The notes: a model not told the origin generated them from the sequence alone. A stretch of 24,601 bases of DNA from an uncultured Oscillospiraceae bacterium (GCA_910588415.1 CAJUPK010000018.1:1-24601), one strand, 5' to 3'. Positions 6,979 to 15,976 are shown, counted from the stretch's first letter. Program-made: numbers and translations.

Positions 6979-7905
6979 ATGAACGAACCGGTATTGGTGA
7001 TTATGGCTGCTGGATTGGGAAGCCGGTATGGTGGAGGTGGATTAAAGCAGATTGATCCTGTGGGCCCAAAAGGGGAGAGGATCATTGATTATTCTCTGTA
7101 TGACGCTTGGAGAGCAGGGTTCCGAAAGGCCGTGTGTGTCATTAAGGAGGATATGCTGGAAGAATTCCGCAGGGAGATTTCCGGCCCGGCAGAAAAATAT
7201 ATGCAGATCGAATATGCTTTCCAGCGGATGGAGGACATCCCCTGCGGACAGATACCGGAAGGAAGGGAAAAGCCCTGGGGGACGGGCCACGCAGCGTTGG
7301 CGGGAGCAAAGGTGGTAGGTGAAGCTCCCTATGCAGTGATCAACGCGGATGACTTTTATGGACGAAGGGCCTATCAAAAAGTTTTCCAATTTTTGCAGAA
7401 TGTCCAAGACGGACCTTTGATGGACCTTTGCATGGTGGGGTATCAGGTAGCCAACACGGTTACGGACAACGGTATGGTTTCCCGAGGCGTTTGTGAGACA
7501 AGAGACGGGATGCTGACACGCGTGGTGGAGCGCACGAAGATTTCCAAACTGCCGGAGGGGAAAATTGGCTATACGGAAGATGACGGCGCAACCTGGACCT
7601 ATCTTCCCCCTGACACGCCGGTTTCCATGCAGCTGTGGGGCTTTACCCCGCAATTCACGCAGGGATTGGAGAGGGAATTTGCCCGGTTTATGCAAGAGGA
7701 TTTGGAGAAAAATCCTCTAAAGGGTGAGTTTTACCTCCCGTTTGCGGTGAATGCGTTGGTGGAGCAAGGGCAGGCCCAGGTGAGAGTGCTGGAGTCTCCG
7801 GACAAATGGTATGGCGTGACGTATCGGGCAGACCGTCAGTCCGTTGTCGATGCCTTGCAGAGGCTAACGGACCAGGGCGAGTATCCTTCTCCCGTATGGA
7901 GCTAA
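6979..7905 (+). CDS. Sugar-phosphate nucleotidyltransferase family protein
   Basis: A 308-residue protein with the NTP-transferase Rossmann-type domain: nucleotide-binding loop VIMAAGLGSRYGGGGLKQ at residues 6-23, IIDYSLYDAWRAGF, PWGTGHAALAG, and metal-binding INADDFYG at about 120. Such enzymes make nucleotide-sugars from NTP and a sugar-1-phosphate. The sugar and base cannot be told; the large substitution from RmlA, GalU and GlgC patterns says it is a separate group. ATG 6979 follows AAGGAG with 9-base spacing. It comes 48 bases after the second LCP gene and is followed by a terminator, so it likely closes the GtrA-LCP unit and may supply the activated sugar for the polymer that LCP proteins attach. 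Confidence 0.8.
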   Translation: MNEPVLVIMAAGLGSRYGGGGLKQIDPVGPKGERIIDYSLYDAWRAGFRKAVCVIKEDMLEEFRREISGPAEKYMQIEYAFQRMEDIPCGQIPEGREKPWGTGHAALAGAKVVGEAPYAVINADDFYGRRAYQKVFQFLQNVQDGPLMDLCMVGYQVANTVTDNGMVSRGVCETRDGMLTRVVERTKISKLPEGKIGYTEDDGATWTYLPPDTPVSMQLWGFTPQFTQGLEREFARFMQEDLEKNPLKGEFYLPFAVNALVEQGQAQVRVLESPDKWYGVTYRADRQSVVDALQRLTDQGEYPSPVWS

Positions 7906-7962
7906 ACATGCTTGGTAAAGAATTTTTATAACAAAAAGGGACGTGCAAAATGGAGGCGCAGC

Positions 7963-7984
7963 GAAGGCTGCAGCCTTCTTTTTT
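7963..7984 (+). terminator. Intrinsic terminator after the nucleotidyltransferase
   Basis: GAAGGC-TGCA-GCCTTC (7963-7978) followed directly by TTTTTT (7979-7984). It separates the envelope genes from the glycogen operon. Confidence 0.85.
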
Positions 7985-8412
7985 ATACTTAAATATTTTC
8001 ATATGAAAGAAAAAACCTTTAGATTCTGGAGAGGACCACATTTTGTAAAGCAAATTTGTCTTAAATATAGGTAGATGCAAGGTGAGAAAGAAGTGTTTCC
8101 TATTTTAGTAAATATATATCATTTAAAGCCTGCTTCACGGATTATACAGAGAATTTGCTCGATGATTGTGAGCTTTTACAAAGTTTGAGTAATTTTTGCG
8201 AAATCTTTCAAATAAATAGCTAAAAAGGACTTGAATTTTTCCTAAAGTATGGTATTATAATAGCGAGAGCTTCTGGATAATAAAGACAAGCAGATTTCTT
8301 TCCTGCTCATGAGCTTATTGTAAAGTGGGGCAGCAATTTTCGGCTTAACCCAGGCGAACAGCTTATGACTTAAAAGTTTATCCAAGAAGAAGAAAGGATA
8401 GTGGTCGCAGCT
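7985..8412 (+). other. AT-rich intergenic region and glgB leader
   Basis: About 430 bases without a supported gene. 7985-8230 is AT-rich and I see nothing in it. A promoter lies at 8231-8261. The transcript leader (about 8268-8412, 145 nt) is long and includes a short hairpin AGCAG/CTGCT (about 8288-8309), but no riboswitch class was recognised. Confidence 0.5.
8231..8261 (+). promoter_or_regulatory. Promoter of the glycogen operon
   Basis: A perfect -10 TATAAT (8256-8261) with TTGAAT (8231-8236) 19 bases upstream. The long spacer suggests a weaker or activated promoter. It is the only good candidate before glgB. Confidence 0.55.
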
Positions 8413-10440
8413 ATGGATATGGAAAAGCACGGCGAAGAAAGAACGGCCATAACCGGAGCAGAAAAAAAGCTGGATCCTGCTCAAGTTCCTCTATACTTGT
8501 TCCACAGTGGTAAAAACCGTCGCCTATACGAATATATGGGTGTACACAAGGTTACCCATAATGGAAAAAAGTGTATGGTGGCAAGAGTGTGGGCGCCGCA
8601 CGCAAGGGCGGTGTCTTTGGTAGGCAATTTCTGCAACTGGGATAACGCCAAGTACCCCTTAAAGAAGGTGGACGACAGCGTATGGGAGGGCTATACAGAC
8701 TTTGAGTTCGAGCCCTTTGAGATGTACAAGTTTTACATTAAAACCGCTGGGGGAGAGGATACTTATAAGGCTGACCCATTTGCCCGCCATACGGAGACCC
8801 GGCCTGGTACAGCCTCTCGGTGGTATGAGTTGGAAAACTATACATGGCAGGATGCTTCCTGGCAGAGAAAAAAAGAGCAGGAAAAGCACTATTCTCAACC
8901 AGTGAACATATACGAGGTCCATGCTGGATCTTGGCGGAAATATGCGGATGGGAGCGTATTCTCCTATGACAAACTGGGAGACGAGCTGATCCCATATGTA
9001 AAAGATATGGGCTTTACCCATATTGAGTTTATGCCCCTGACAGAGTACCCGTATGACGGCTCTTGGGGTTATCAGGTAATGGGGTATTTTGCGCCGACCT
9101 CTCGGTACGGCCAGCCAGCAGACTTTATGCGCTTTGTGGACCGATGCCATCAGGCAGGCATTGGGGTCATTATGGACTGGGTTCCAGCCCACTTTCCCAA
9201 GGATGCGGCAGGCTTGGCCCGGTTTGATGGTACTCCCTGCTACGAATACGAAGACCCCCGCAAAGGAGAACATAAGGAGTGGGGAACGCTGGTGTTTGAC
9301 TATGGTAGGCCAGAGGTCGCAAGCTTTCTGATTTCCAGTGCAGTATTCTGGCTGAAAGAATATCATGTGGACGGCCTGCGGGTAGACGCGGTGGCTTCTA
9401 TGCTCTATCTGGACTATAACCGCAGAGATGGAGAGTGGATCCCCAATAAGGACGGAGGTAAAGAAAACCTAGAAGCAGTAGCCTTTTTGCAGGCGCTGAA
9501 CGAAGCGGTGTTTTCTGAAGTCCTGGATCCAATGATGATCGCGGAGGAGAGTACAGCCTGGCCCATGGTCAGCAAGCCCACCTTTATGGGCGGTTTGGGC
9601 TTCAATTATAAATGGAACATGGGCTGGATGAACGACATGCTGCGGTATATGTCTATGGATCCTCTCTTTAGAAGCGGCAATCACAGTTCCCTGACATTTT
9701 CATTCTTCTACGCCTTTTCTGAGAACTTTATTCTGCCCATCTCTCACGACGAGGTTGTCTATGGAAAGGGCTCACTGGTCAATAAGATGCCTGGCGATGA
9801 TGAGATGAAGGCTGCGCAGATGCGTTGCTTTGTAACCTATATGATGGGTCATCCCGGGAAAAAGCTGCAGTTTATGGGTACGGAATTTGCTCAAAAAGAT
9901 GAATGGAACTATGAGAAAGAACTGGAATGGCGTCTGCTGCAGTATAAGGAGCATGCGGATGCGCAGAATTTCTTTAAGGCGGTAAACCATTTCTATCTAA
10001 GCCGGCCAGAGCTGTGGGAGATTGATTTCTCCTGGGAGGGCTTTGAATGGATTTCTAACGATGATTACACGCAAAGCGTGATTGCCTTCCGCCGCAAGGC
10101 AAAAAATGGAAACGAGTTGGTCTGTGTATGCAACTTTGTGCCTGTGCAGAGGGAAAACTATTGCATCGGTGTACCTTACTGGGGCCAGTGGGCAGAGGTG
10201 TTTACCTCTGACAGCGAGGCTTTTGGGGGCAAAGGGGTAAGCAATGGCAAGGACATTAAGACCATTGATGAGGCAATGCATGGCTGTGAGCAGTGTATTG
10301 AGCTTACTTTGCCCGCGAATACAGTGCTTTTCCTAGAATGTGTGAAGCGCCAGGAAAAACCTGCTCCTAAAGAGAAGGAGAAGCCGGTGAAAGTGGTGCA
10401 GCAGCCTAAAACGGGAAAAGCCGCGGTAAAACCGGCATAA
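8413..10440 (+). CDS. glgB: 1,4-alpha-glucan branching enzyme GlgB
   Basis: A 675-residue GH13 enzyme that moves short alpha-1,4 chains to alpha-1,6 branch points on glycogen. An N-terminal CBM48-type domain (RVWAPHARAVSLVGNFCNW) precedes the (beta/alpha)8 barrel with MDWVPAHF, DGLRVDAV (nucleophile Asp325), MIAEES (acid/base Glu378) and LPISHDEV. The C-terminal about 30 residues form a Lys/Pro-rich tail (KPAPKEKEKPVK...) absent from typical GlgB. The start is uncertain: GTG 8401 is only 2 bases from AAAGGA, ATG 8413 is 14 bases from it and ATG 8419 is 20 away; I use 8413. It is the first gene of glgB-glgC-glgD-glgA on one strand. Gaps of 130-145 bases inside the operon hold small hairpins but no obvious promoters. 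Confidence 0.95.
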   Translation: MDMEKHGEERTAITGAEKKLDPAQVPLYLFHSGKNRRLYEYMGVHKVTHNGKKCMVARVWAPHARAVSLVGNFCNWDNAKYPLKKVDDSVWEGYTDFEFEPFEMYKFYIKTAGGEDTYKADPFARHTETRPGTASRWYELENYTWQDASWQRKKEQEKHYSQPVNIYEVHAGSWRKYADGSVFSYDKLGDELIPYVKDMGFTHIEFMPLTEYPYDGSWGYQVMGYFAPTSRYGQPADFMRFVDRCHQAGIGVIMDWVPAHFPKDAAGLARFDGTPCYEYEDPRKGEHKEWGTLVFDYGRPEVASFLISSAVFWLKEYHVDGLRVDAVASMLYLDYNRRDGEWIPNKDGGKENLEAVAFLQALNEAVFSEVLDPMMIAEESTAWPMVSKPTFMGGLGFNYKWNMGWMNDMLRYMSMDPLFRSGNHSSLTFSFFYAFSENFILPISHDEVVYGKGSLVNKMPGDDEMKAAQMRCFVTYMMGHPGKKLQFMGTEFAQKDEWNYEKELEWRLLQYKEHADAQNFFKAVNHFYLSRPELWEIDFSWEGFEWISNDDYTQSVIAFRRKAKNGNELVCVCNFVPVQRENYCIGVPYWGQWAEVFTSDSEAFGGKGVSNGKDIKTIDEAMHGCEQCIELTLPANTVLFLECVKRQEKPAPKEKEKPVKVVQQPKTGKAAVKPA

Positions 10441-10507
10441 GTTGCGATGGAAAGCAAGTGGAAGGATTAGGTTCAGTTTATTGCAACAAATGTGTGGATA
10501 TAGCTAA

Positions 10508-10533
10508 AAAGCGCCGCAAATTGCGGGAGCTTT
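10508..10533 (+). other. Intra-operon hairpin before glgC
   Basis: AAAGC-CCGCA / TGCGG-GCTTT (10508-10512, 10514-10518, 10522-10526, 10529-10533), a two-part stem with a small internal loop, about 40 bases before glgC. It is followed by only TTT, so it is more likely an mRNA-stability or processing site than a terminator. Confidence 0.35.
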
Positions 10534-10573
10534 GGAATACAGCGTCAAAAAACGAAATATAGGAGGACGAAAA

Positions 10574-11788
10574 ATGTTACCCAAACAAGAGGTCGTAGCT
10601 ATGTTGCTTGCGGGCGGCCAGGGCAGCCGCTTGGGCGTGCTGACAAAGAATATCGCCAAGCCTGCCGTGCCCTTTGGAGGTAAGTACCGTATTATTGATT
10701 TTCCCCTTTCCAACTGCGTGAATTCTGGCGTGGAGACAGTGGGCGTGCTGACACAATACCAACCCCTGGAGCTTAACGAGTACATTGGTTCCGGCCAGCC
10801 CTGGGATTTGGACCGTATGGACGCGGGCGTCCATGTGCTTTCGCCCTATGAGAAACGGAAAAAGACCGACTGGTACAAGGGTACGGCCAATGCGATCACC
10901 CAGAACATTCCGTTTATTGAGCGTTATAACCCTGAATATGTGCTGGTGCTTTCCGGTGACCATATTTATAAGATGGATTATGCCAAGATGATTGCCTTCC
11001 ATAAGGAGAAAGACGCCGCTGTTACTATCGCTGTACAGCAGGTGCCTATGGCAGAGGCCAGCCGATTTGGTATTCTAAATACCAATGACGATGATTCTAT
11101 CTATGAATTTGACGAGAAGCCGGAGAAGCCGAAGAACGACTTAGCCAATATGGGTATCTATGTATTTACCTGGGAGAAACTGAAGAAGTTCCTGCTGGCT
11201 GATGATGAAGATCCCAAGAGTTCGAATGACTTTGGCAAAAATGTGTTGCCCGCCATGTTGAATGCGGGGGAGAAAATGTTTGCCTACCGTTTTGAAGGCT
11301 ATTGGAAAGACGTGGGGACGATCGACAGCCTGTGGGAAGCAAACATGGATATACTGGACCCCAATGTTCCGCTGGATCTCAGCGACCCGGACTGGCGTAT
11401 TTACTCGCGTAATCCCGTTATGCCTCCTCATTACATTGCAAAAGGAGCGCATGTGCAGAACTCCACTGTCGCGGAGGGCTGCAATGTTTATGGTGAGCTG
11501 GAGTTTTCTATACTGTTTGCCGGTGTTTATGTGGCTCCTGGCGCACAGGTCCACTCATCCATCATCATGCCCGGCGCACGTATAGAAGAGGGCGCCAAGG
11601 TGCAGTATGCCATTGTAGCTGAAAATGCCGTGGTCGGCGCGGGCGCAGTGGTGGGCCAGAGGCCCGAGGATGTGGAGAATAAGGATGAATGGGGCGTGGC
11701 TGTAGTTGGTCCTGACTGCAAGGTAGCGGAAGGCAGCCTGGTGCCTCCCAAGTCCATGCTGGACGCCGAGGAGGCTGGGAAGAATTGA
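10574..11788 (+). CDS. glgC: Glucose-1-phosphate adenylyltransferase, catalytic subunit GlgC
   Basis: A 404-residue enzyme making ADP-glucose from ATP and glucose-1-phosphate, the committed step of glycogen synthesis. The N-terminal nucleotidyltransferase domain has LLAGGQGSRL (residues 11-20), AKPAVPFGGKYRIIDFPLSNCVNSG, LSGDHIYKMDY, FDEKPEKPK and GYWKDVGTIDSLWEANMDIL; the C-terminal third has the hexapeptide pattern of a left-handed beta-helix. ATG 10574 follows AGGAGG with 7-base spacing; an upstream in-frame ATG at 10532 would add 14 residues and is not needed. GlgD follows 51 bases later; in Firmicutes GlgC and GlgD act as a hetero-oligomer, GlgC being the catalytic partner. Confidence 0.96.
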   Translation: MLPKQEVVAMLLAGGQGSRLGVLTKNIAKPAVPFGGKYRIIDFPLSNCVNSGVETVGVLTQYQPLELNEYIGSGQPWDLDRMDAGVHVLSPYEKRKKTDWYKGTANAITQNIPFIERYNPEYVLVLSGDHIYKMDYAKMIAFHKEKDAAVTIAVQQVPMAEASRFGILNTNDDDSIYEFDEKPEKPKNDLANMGIYVFTWEKLKKFLLADDEDPKSSNDFGKNVLPAMLNAGEKMFAYRFEGYWKDVGTIDSLWEANMDILDPNVPLDLSDPDWRIYSRNPVMPPHYIAKGAHVQNSTVAEGCNVYGELEFSILFAGVYVAPGAQVHSSIIMPGARIEEGAKVQYAIVAENAVVGAGAVVGQRPEDVENKDEWGVAVVGPDCKVAEGSLVPPKSMLDAEEAGKN

Positions 11789-11839
11789 TAAAACCGTTTG
11801 CACCCCAAAAATTACCCAACAGAAAGGGAGCTGGTCAAT

Positions 11840-12955
11840 ATGATGCGTGGCAATGATGTAATCGGCATCCTCTTTGCCTATGTGCATGAGGAACGTGTAA
11901 GAGAACTGACTGAAAACCGGGTGATGGCTTCCATACCCTATGGCGGCCGCTACCGTTTAGTAGACTTTGCTCTTTCCAACCTGGTCAATTCCGGGATCAA
12001 TAAAGTAGGCGTGATCACTGAACAGAACTATCAGTCGCTGATGGATCATTTGGGCTCTGGTAAATCCTGGGACCTGTCCCGCAAGAGGGAAGGCCTGTTC
12101 CTGCTGCCTCCCTTTGGGGCAGACATTACCCGCACGGGCGGCATGGTAGCCAGCCTGGCGTCCATCCACAGGTTTTTAAAGAATTCCAAAGAGGAATATG
12201 TGCTGATTTCCAACTGTGACACAGTGTCTAATATCGATTATCGGGATGTGTTCCGGTTCCATACAGAGAAAAATGCGGACATTACTGTGATTTACCGTCA
12301 CGGTACCTCTCCAGATACGGATAAGAATGTAGTTTACACAGTAGATCCAGAAGGCTTTGTGCGGGATATGCTGATTAAGCGCGGCAGCGACGCCAACTGC
12401 AATTATGGCTTTGGCAAGTGTATCATCCGCCGCAAAAAGCTGATGGACTTGGTGGATGATTGCATGAGCCGCAATCTATATGATTTTGACCGGGATCTGC
12501 TCCAGCGGAATTTGAACGATTTGCGAGTGTTTGCCTATGAGGCTACTGGCGCCGCCTATACCATTACCTCCTTTAGGGACTACTTTGAGGCCAATATGGC
12601 TTTGATGGACCCGAAAGTCCGGGCGCAGCTGTTCCCTGCTGACAGGCCCATTTATACCAAGGTGCGGGACGACATGCCGGCGAAGTATGGCCTGGGTTCT
12701 TCTGTGACAAACTCTATTGTAGCAGACGGGTGCATCATTGATGGCGAAGTGGAAAACTGTGTGTTGTTCCGCGGCGTAAAGGTAAAAAAAGGAGCCAAAC
12801 TGAAGAACTGCGTGATCATGCAGGACTGCGTGGTTGGCGAAGGAACAAAGCTGGATTATGTGGTGGCGGACAAAAATGTGGAGTTTGACGCGAACCGCAC
12901 GATGTCTGGATACCAGAGCTATCCGGTCTATGTAGGCAAGGGCAGCAGGGTATAA
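11840..12955 (+). CDS. glgD: Glucose-1-phosphate adenylyltransferase regulatory subunit GlgD
   Basis: A 371-residue GlgC homologue that begins MMRGNDVIGILFAYVHEE. The GxGxRL nucleotide loop seen in GlgC is missing, replaced by the IGILFAYVHEERV segment; the later ASIPYGGRYRLVDFALSNLVNSGI and the C-terminal beta-helix (GLGSSVTNSIVADGCIIDGEVENCVLFRG) are kept. This is the GlgD pattern: poor or no catalysis alone, but enhancing GlgC. ATG 11840 lies 9 bases after AAAGGGAG; a TTG at 11798 in frame would add 14 residues but has no site of its own. The gene sits between glgC and glgA. Confidence 0.95.
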   Translation: MMRGNDVIGILFAYVHEERVRELTENRVMASIPYGGRYRLVDFALSNLVNSGINKVGVITEQNYQSLMDHLGSGKSWDLSRKREGLFLLPPFGADITRTGGMVASLASIHRFLKNSKEEYVLISNCDTVSNIDYRDVFRFHTEKNADITVIYRHGTSPDTDKNVVYTVDPEGFVRDMLIKRGSDANCNYGFGKCIIRRKKLMDLVDDCMSRNLYDFDRDLLQRNLNDLRVFAYEATGAAYTITSFRDYFEANMALMDPKVRAQLFPADRPIYTKVRDDMPAKYGLGSSVTNSIVADGCIIDGEVENCVLFRGVKVKKGAKLKNCVIMQDCVVGEGTKLDYVVADKNVEFDANRTMSGYQSYPVYVGKGSRV

Positions 12956-12999
12956 TGAGTTGGGATAAGATCACACTGCTCGGCTGTTGTTAAGCAAAG

Positions 13000-13021
13000 C
13001 GGTTTCAGCAGTTCTAAACCG
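13000..13021 (+). other. Short hairpin between glgD and glgA
   Basis: CGGTTT / AAACCG (13000-13005, 13016-13021) in the 145-base gap before glgA. There is no T-run. No promoter of good quality is seen in the gap. Confidence 0.25.
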
Positions 13022-13100
13022 TGAAAGTCTTTTCGGCTACAAAAACGATACCGTTAATTCTCCATTCCGTTCATTATAGAGGCAGAAAGGAAATTCTACC

Positions 13101-14528
13101 ATGAAGATTTTGTACTGTGCAAGTGAAGCCCTGCCGTTTTCCGCTACAGGCGGCCTTGCCGATGTGGCTGGCTCCCTGCCCCAGGCCTTGCGCACCCGTA
13201 TGGTGGGCTGCCGGGTGGTTGTGCCGCTGTATGACAATGCGCCCCAAGAACTGCGGGACAAAATGAAGTTTATTACCAGTATCAGCGTACCAGTAGCATG
13301 GCGCAGACAGTATTGCGGCATTTTTGAGGCGAAGATAGGCAGTGTGACCTATTATCTGATCGATAACCAGTACTATTTCAAACGCGGCACTTTGTACGGC
13401 CACTTTGACGATGCAGAGCGCTTTGCCTTCTTCTCCCGTGCTATTTTGGAGATGCTGCCATACATTGACTATAAGCCCGATGTAATCCATGCCAATGACT
13501 GGCAGACTGCGCTGGTCCCTGTTTATTACAGGCTGTTCTATGCCAGCAATGAATGGTATGCGGGCATTAAGACGCTGTTTACCATCCACAATATCCAGTA
13601 TCAAGGGCAGTATGGCAAAGATATCCTGGAGGATGTATTCGGTATCCCGGCCTATGAGAGCCAGCTTTTGGAGTTCAACCGGGATGTAAACCTGATGAAG
13701 GGGGCCATTGAATGTGCCAACTGGGTCTCCACCGTCAGTCCTACTTATGCGCAGGAGATTTTGGATCCATGGTTCTCGCACAAGCTGGACCCCATCCTGC
13801 GGGAACGCTCTTGGAAGCTGTCCGGCATCCTGAATGGCATTGATACAGTGGGGTATGACCCTGAGACAGACTCCAATCTATTTGTAAACTACAGCCAGGC
13901 CAACAAAGCCAATAAGGCGGTCAATAAGCAGAAGCTGCAAGAACGGCTCTGCATTGAAGTGGACCCGGATGTGCCCGTTATTGGCATGGTTACACGGCTG
14001 GTCTCTCATAAGGGCCTGGATTTGGTAAAAGATGCAGTAGACAATGTGATGGAATACTCCAACGCGCAGATCGTTATTTTGGGAAGCGGTGACTTGGAGT
14101 ATGAGAACTATTTCAAGTGGATGCAGGAAAAATATCCCGGCCGGTTTGTGCTGTGCCTGGGTTTTGTGCCAGAGCTGTCCCGGAAGATCTATGCCGGCGC
14201 GGACATTTTCCTGATGCCCAGTAAATCTGAGCCTTGCGGCCTGTCCCAGATGATTGCGCTGCGTTATGGTACTATCCCGGTGGTTCGGGAAACAGGCGGC
14301 TTAAAGGACTCCATTACCGATAGCGGCGATGGCGTGGGCAATGGATTTACCTTTATGACCTACAATGCGGGTGATATGCTTCATAGCCTGCATAGGGCCA
14401 TTTACGCATATAACTCTGATAAAGAGGGCTGGGGCGTATTGGTAGACCGGGCCATGAGCTGTGATAATAGCTGGAGTAAATCAGCCAGTGAGTACATTAA
14501 GCTCTATAAGCAGATTATGGAGAACTGA
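13101..14528 (+). CDS. glgA: Glycogen synthase GlgA (ADP-glucose, GT5)
   Basis: A 475-residue GT-B glycosyltransferase that adds glucose from ADP-glucose to the growing alpha-1,4 chain. The N-terminal domain begins MKILYCASEALPFSATGGLADVAGSLP; the C-terminal domain has MVTRLVSHKGLDLV, SKSEPCGLSQMIALRYGT (the catalytic EPCGL region) and RETGGLKDSI. At the position of the E. coli Lys15 in the KTGGL motif this protein has Ala15 (SATGGL). ATG 13101 follows AGAAAGGAA with 9-base spacing. It is the last gene of the glycogen operon, followed by a perfect terminator. Length is normal. Confidence 0.95.
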   Translation: MKILYCASEALPFSATGGLADVAGSLPQALRTRMVGCRVVVPLYDNAPQELRDKMKFITSISVPVAWRRQYCGIFEAKIGSVTYYLIDNQYYFKRGTLYGHFDDAERFAFFSRAILEMLPYIDYKPDVIHANDWQTALVPVYYRLFYASNEWYAGIKTLFTIHNIQYQGQYGKDILEDVFGIPAYESQLLEFNRDVNLMKGAIECANWVSTVSPTYAQEILDPWFSHKLDPILRERSWKLSGILNGIDTVGYDPETDSNLFVNYSQANKANKAVNKQKLQERLCIEVDPDVPVIGMVTRLVSHKGLDLVKDAVDNVMEYSNAQIVILGSGDLEYENYFKWMQEKYPGRFVLCLGFVPELSRKIYAGADIFLMPSKSEPCGLSQMIALRYGTIPVVRETGGLKDSITDSGDGVGNGFTFMTYNAGDMLHSLHRAIYAYNSDKEGWGVLVDRAMSCDNSWSKSASEYIKLYKQIMEN

Positions 14529-14542
14529 TCCAACTATACAAC

Positions 14543-14577
14543 AATAAAAGGGAGAGCGAAAAGCTCTCCCTTTTATT
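14543..14577 (+). terminator. Bidirectional intrinsic terminator after glgA
   Basis: Perfect 15-bp stem (arms 14543-14557 and 14563-14577), loop GAAAA, with TTTTATTATT on the plus strand and TTTTATTGTTG on the minus strand. It ends the glg operon and probably also the convergent SpoIID-like gene, whose stop lies 110 bases away. Confidence 0.92.
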
Positions 14578-14688
14578 ATTGTGGCGGCTGAAATCCTGCA
14601 GGAACTACATTTTATCAAGAGTTCTTGCCATTCTGCGCGGCCTTGACTTTGAAAGACGGACGCTCTTTGCGGAGCAAAGAAGCTGGGG

Positions 14689-15828
14689 CTATCCAGAAAC
14701 CAATTCTGTACCAGGGTAATAGTGCTGAAGAATTTCTTGATAGCTAGCGCCGCGTTTGGCCAGAAATACGGCGCCAGCCTGGCTCATTCCTACACAGTGT
14801 CCCCATCCATGTACCGTGAAGTGGAACACCCCTTCTTCCAGAGTAAACTGGAATCCAGCGCTGCGCAGCCCCAGGGCAGAGCGAAGCTGAGAGCCAGTCA
14901 CGGTTTTTCCCCCTAATTGCGCGGTTTTGACCAAGTGAGAAGGGGTATACTCTATATCAGTCAGCCAGGTGTCCGGGGAGCCGGAGAGATCGGGGATATC
15001 ATCACTGAAATAAGAGGTTACAGCGTCACGCAGTTCCTCCTCGCTCAAGGAGAGAGTGCTAAGGTAGCCATCACTAAAACAATCACCGGGACTTGCCACG
15101 GCTTGTAAATAGGGGTGCTCTTGATAGGAGCCAGTCCCCCAGACATTTTCTACATTTTCTGTGCTGCCAGGAGAGATGGCGAAATAGGAGGTTAAAGCCA
15201 GCTGCCCATTATATTGAAGGGTCTGTCCAAAAACCTGATCCACGACTGTGTCCAATATGGCTTTATAGGAAGAGAAGTCTTCTCCCCAGCGTTCCTCCAT
15301 GGAGCTTTCTGGCACATAAACCAGCCAGTTGGCAGTATCACAGTGAATAGGCTGTTGCCGTTGGCGGCTGTAGTAGGTGTAGGCGGCTACCGCTTGAGCG
15401 TTCAGCGCCTCTTCGGGAGAGGCCAGGTCCATCTCACAGGCGATAGCTGCCGCTAAAAACTCGCGCTCTGGCACCTGCAGCGTTTCACCAGTGGCACTGT
15501 CTTCTAAAACAAAGACAGCGGGAGACGCAGAAGGGGATGCGGAAGCAGCCTGGCCAGACTGGTCAGGCATCTGCAGGCCTGCAAGAAAGTCTGGAATAGG
15601 GGAGGCTGTCATAGTTGGGGGCGGTGTGGAAGAAGGAGAAGAAGATGTGGAAGGCGCTGCAGTGACTGTATCAGGAGAGGAAGCTGGTGGCTGCAGCATA
15701 TTAGGTTTTGCTTCTTTTGACCAGTGGGATGCCCCATATACAGCGGCGGGAACCAGGGTGATGATTGCATAGAGCGCCAAGAAGGTTAGGAGCAGACTTT
15801 TGGCGCCAGAATGGGAGGTGGGCTTCAT
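14689..15828 (-). CDS. SpoIID/LytB domain protein (sporulation stage II, protein D-like)
   Basis: A 379-residue protein with a membrane anchor or uncleaved signal (about residues 10-32), a Ser/Thr/Pro/Ala-rich linker (about 45-103) and a SpoIID domain (about 110-375). The domain shows IACEMDLASPEEALNAQAVAAYTY (Glu132 at the place of the SpoIID catalytic Glu) and the terminal HGWGHCVGMSQAGA motif. SpoIID is a lytic transglycosylase that cuts denuded glycan strands during engulfment. Cys163 and His162 lie where clostridial SpoIID binds zinc, but this is only suggestive. ATG 15828 follows AAAGGAG with good spacing. It may be spoIID itself or a paralogue: spoIIM, spoIIP and spoIIQ are not nearby to settle this. 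Confidence 0.85.
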   Translation of the reverse strand: MKPTSHSGAKSLLLTFLALYAIITLVPAAVYGASHWSKEAKPNMLQPPASSPDTVTAAPSTSSSPSSTPPPTMTASPIPDFLAGLQMPDQSGQAASASPSASPAVFVLEDSATGETLQVPEREFLAAAIACEMDLASPEEALNAQAVAAYTYYSRQRQQPIHCDTANWLVYVPESSMEERWGEDFSSYKAILDTVVDQVFGQTLQYNGQLALTSYFAISPGSTENVENVWGTGSYQEHPYLQAVASPGDCFSDGYLSTLSLSEEELRDAVTSYFSDDIPDLSGSPDTWLTDIEYTPSHLVKTAQLGGKTVTGSQLRSALGLRSAGFQFTLEEGVFHFTVHGWGHCVGMSQAGAVFLAKRGASYQEILQHYYPGTELVSG

Positions 15829-15976
15829 GAAGGGTCACTCCTTTGTATTAAACAAATTGTGGTTTTGGATTTCCATAGAATTTCTACAGAAAGAGTCTGC
15901 GTGGAAACAGAGGAGCTTTCATGGCATATGTGGCAGACTACCAGCCTTGGTTTTTACAGGCTGGTACAGATTTATC

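Noticed and set aside
7042..7695. A 217-codon open frame antisense to the sugar-phosphate nucleotidyltransferase
   Set aside because: The plus-strand frame has clear catalytic motifs, ribosome site and operon context; the antisense product is not protein-like.
8268..8412. Riboswitch in the glgB leader
   Set aside because: The leader is long, but no known aptamer signature or terminator/antiterminator pair was recognised.
8659..9366. A 235-codon open frame antisense to glgB
   Set aside because: It lies wholly within a catalytic GH13 domain on the other strand and has no ribosome site or recognisable motif.
13074..13781. A 235-codon open frame antisense to glgA
   Set aside because: It is a shadow of the GlgA N-terminal domain and extends only slightly beyond it.
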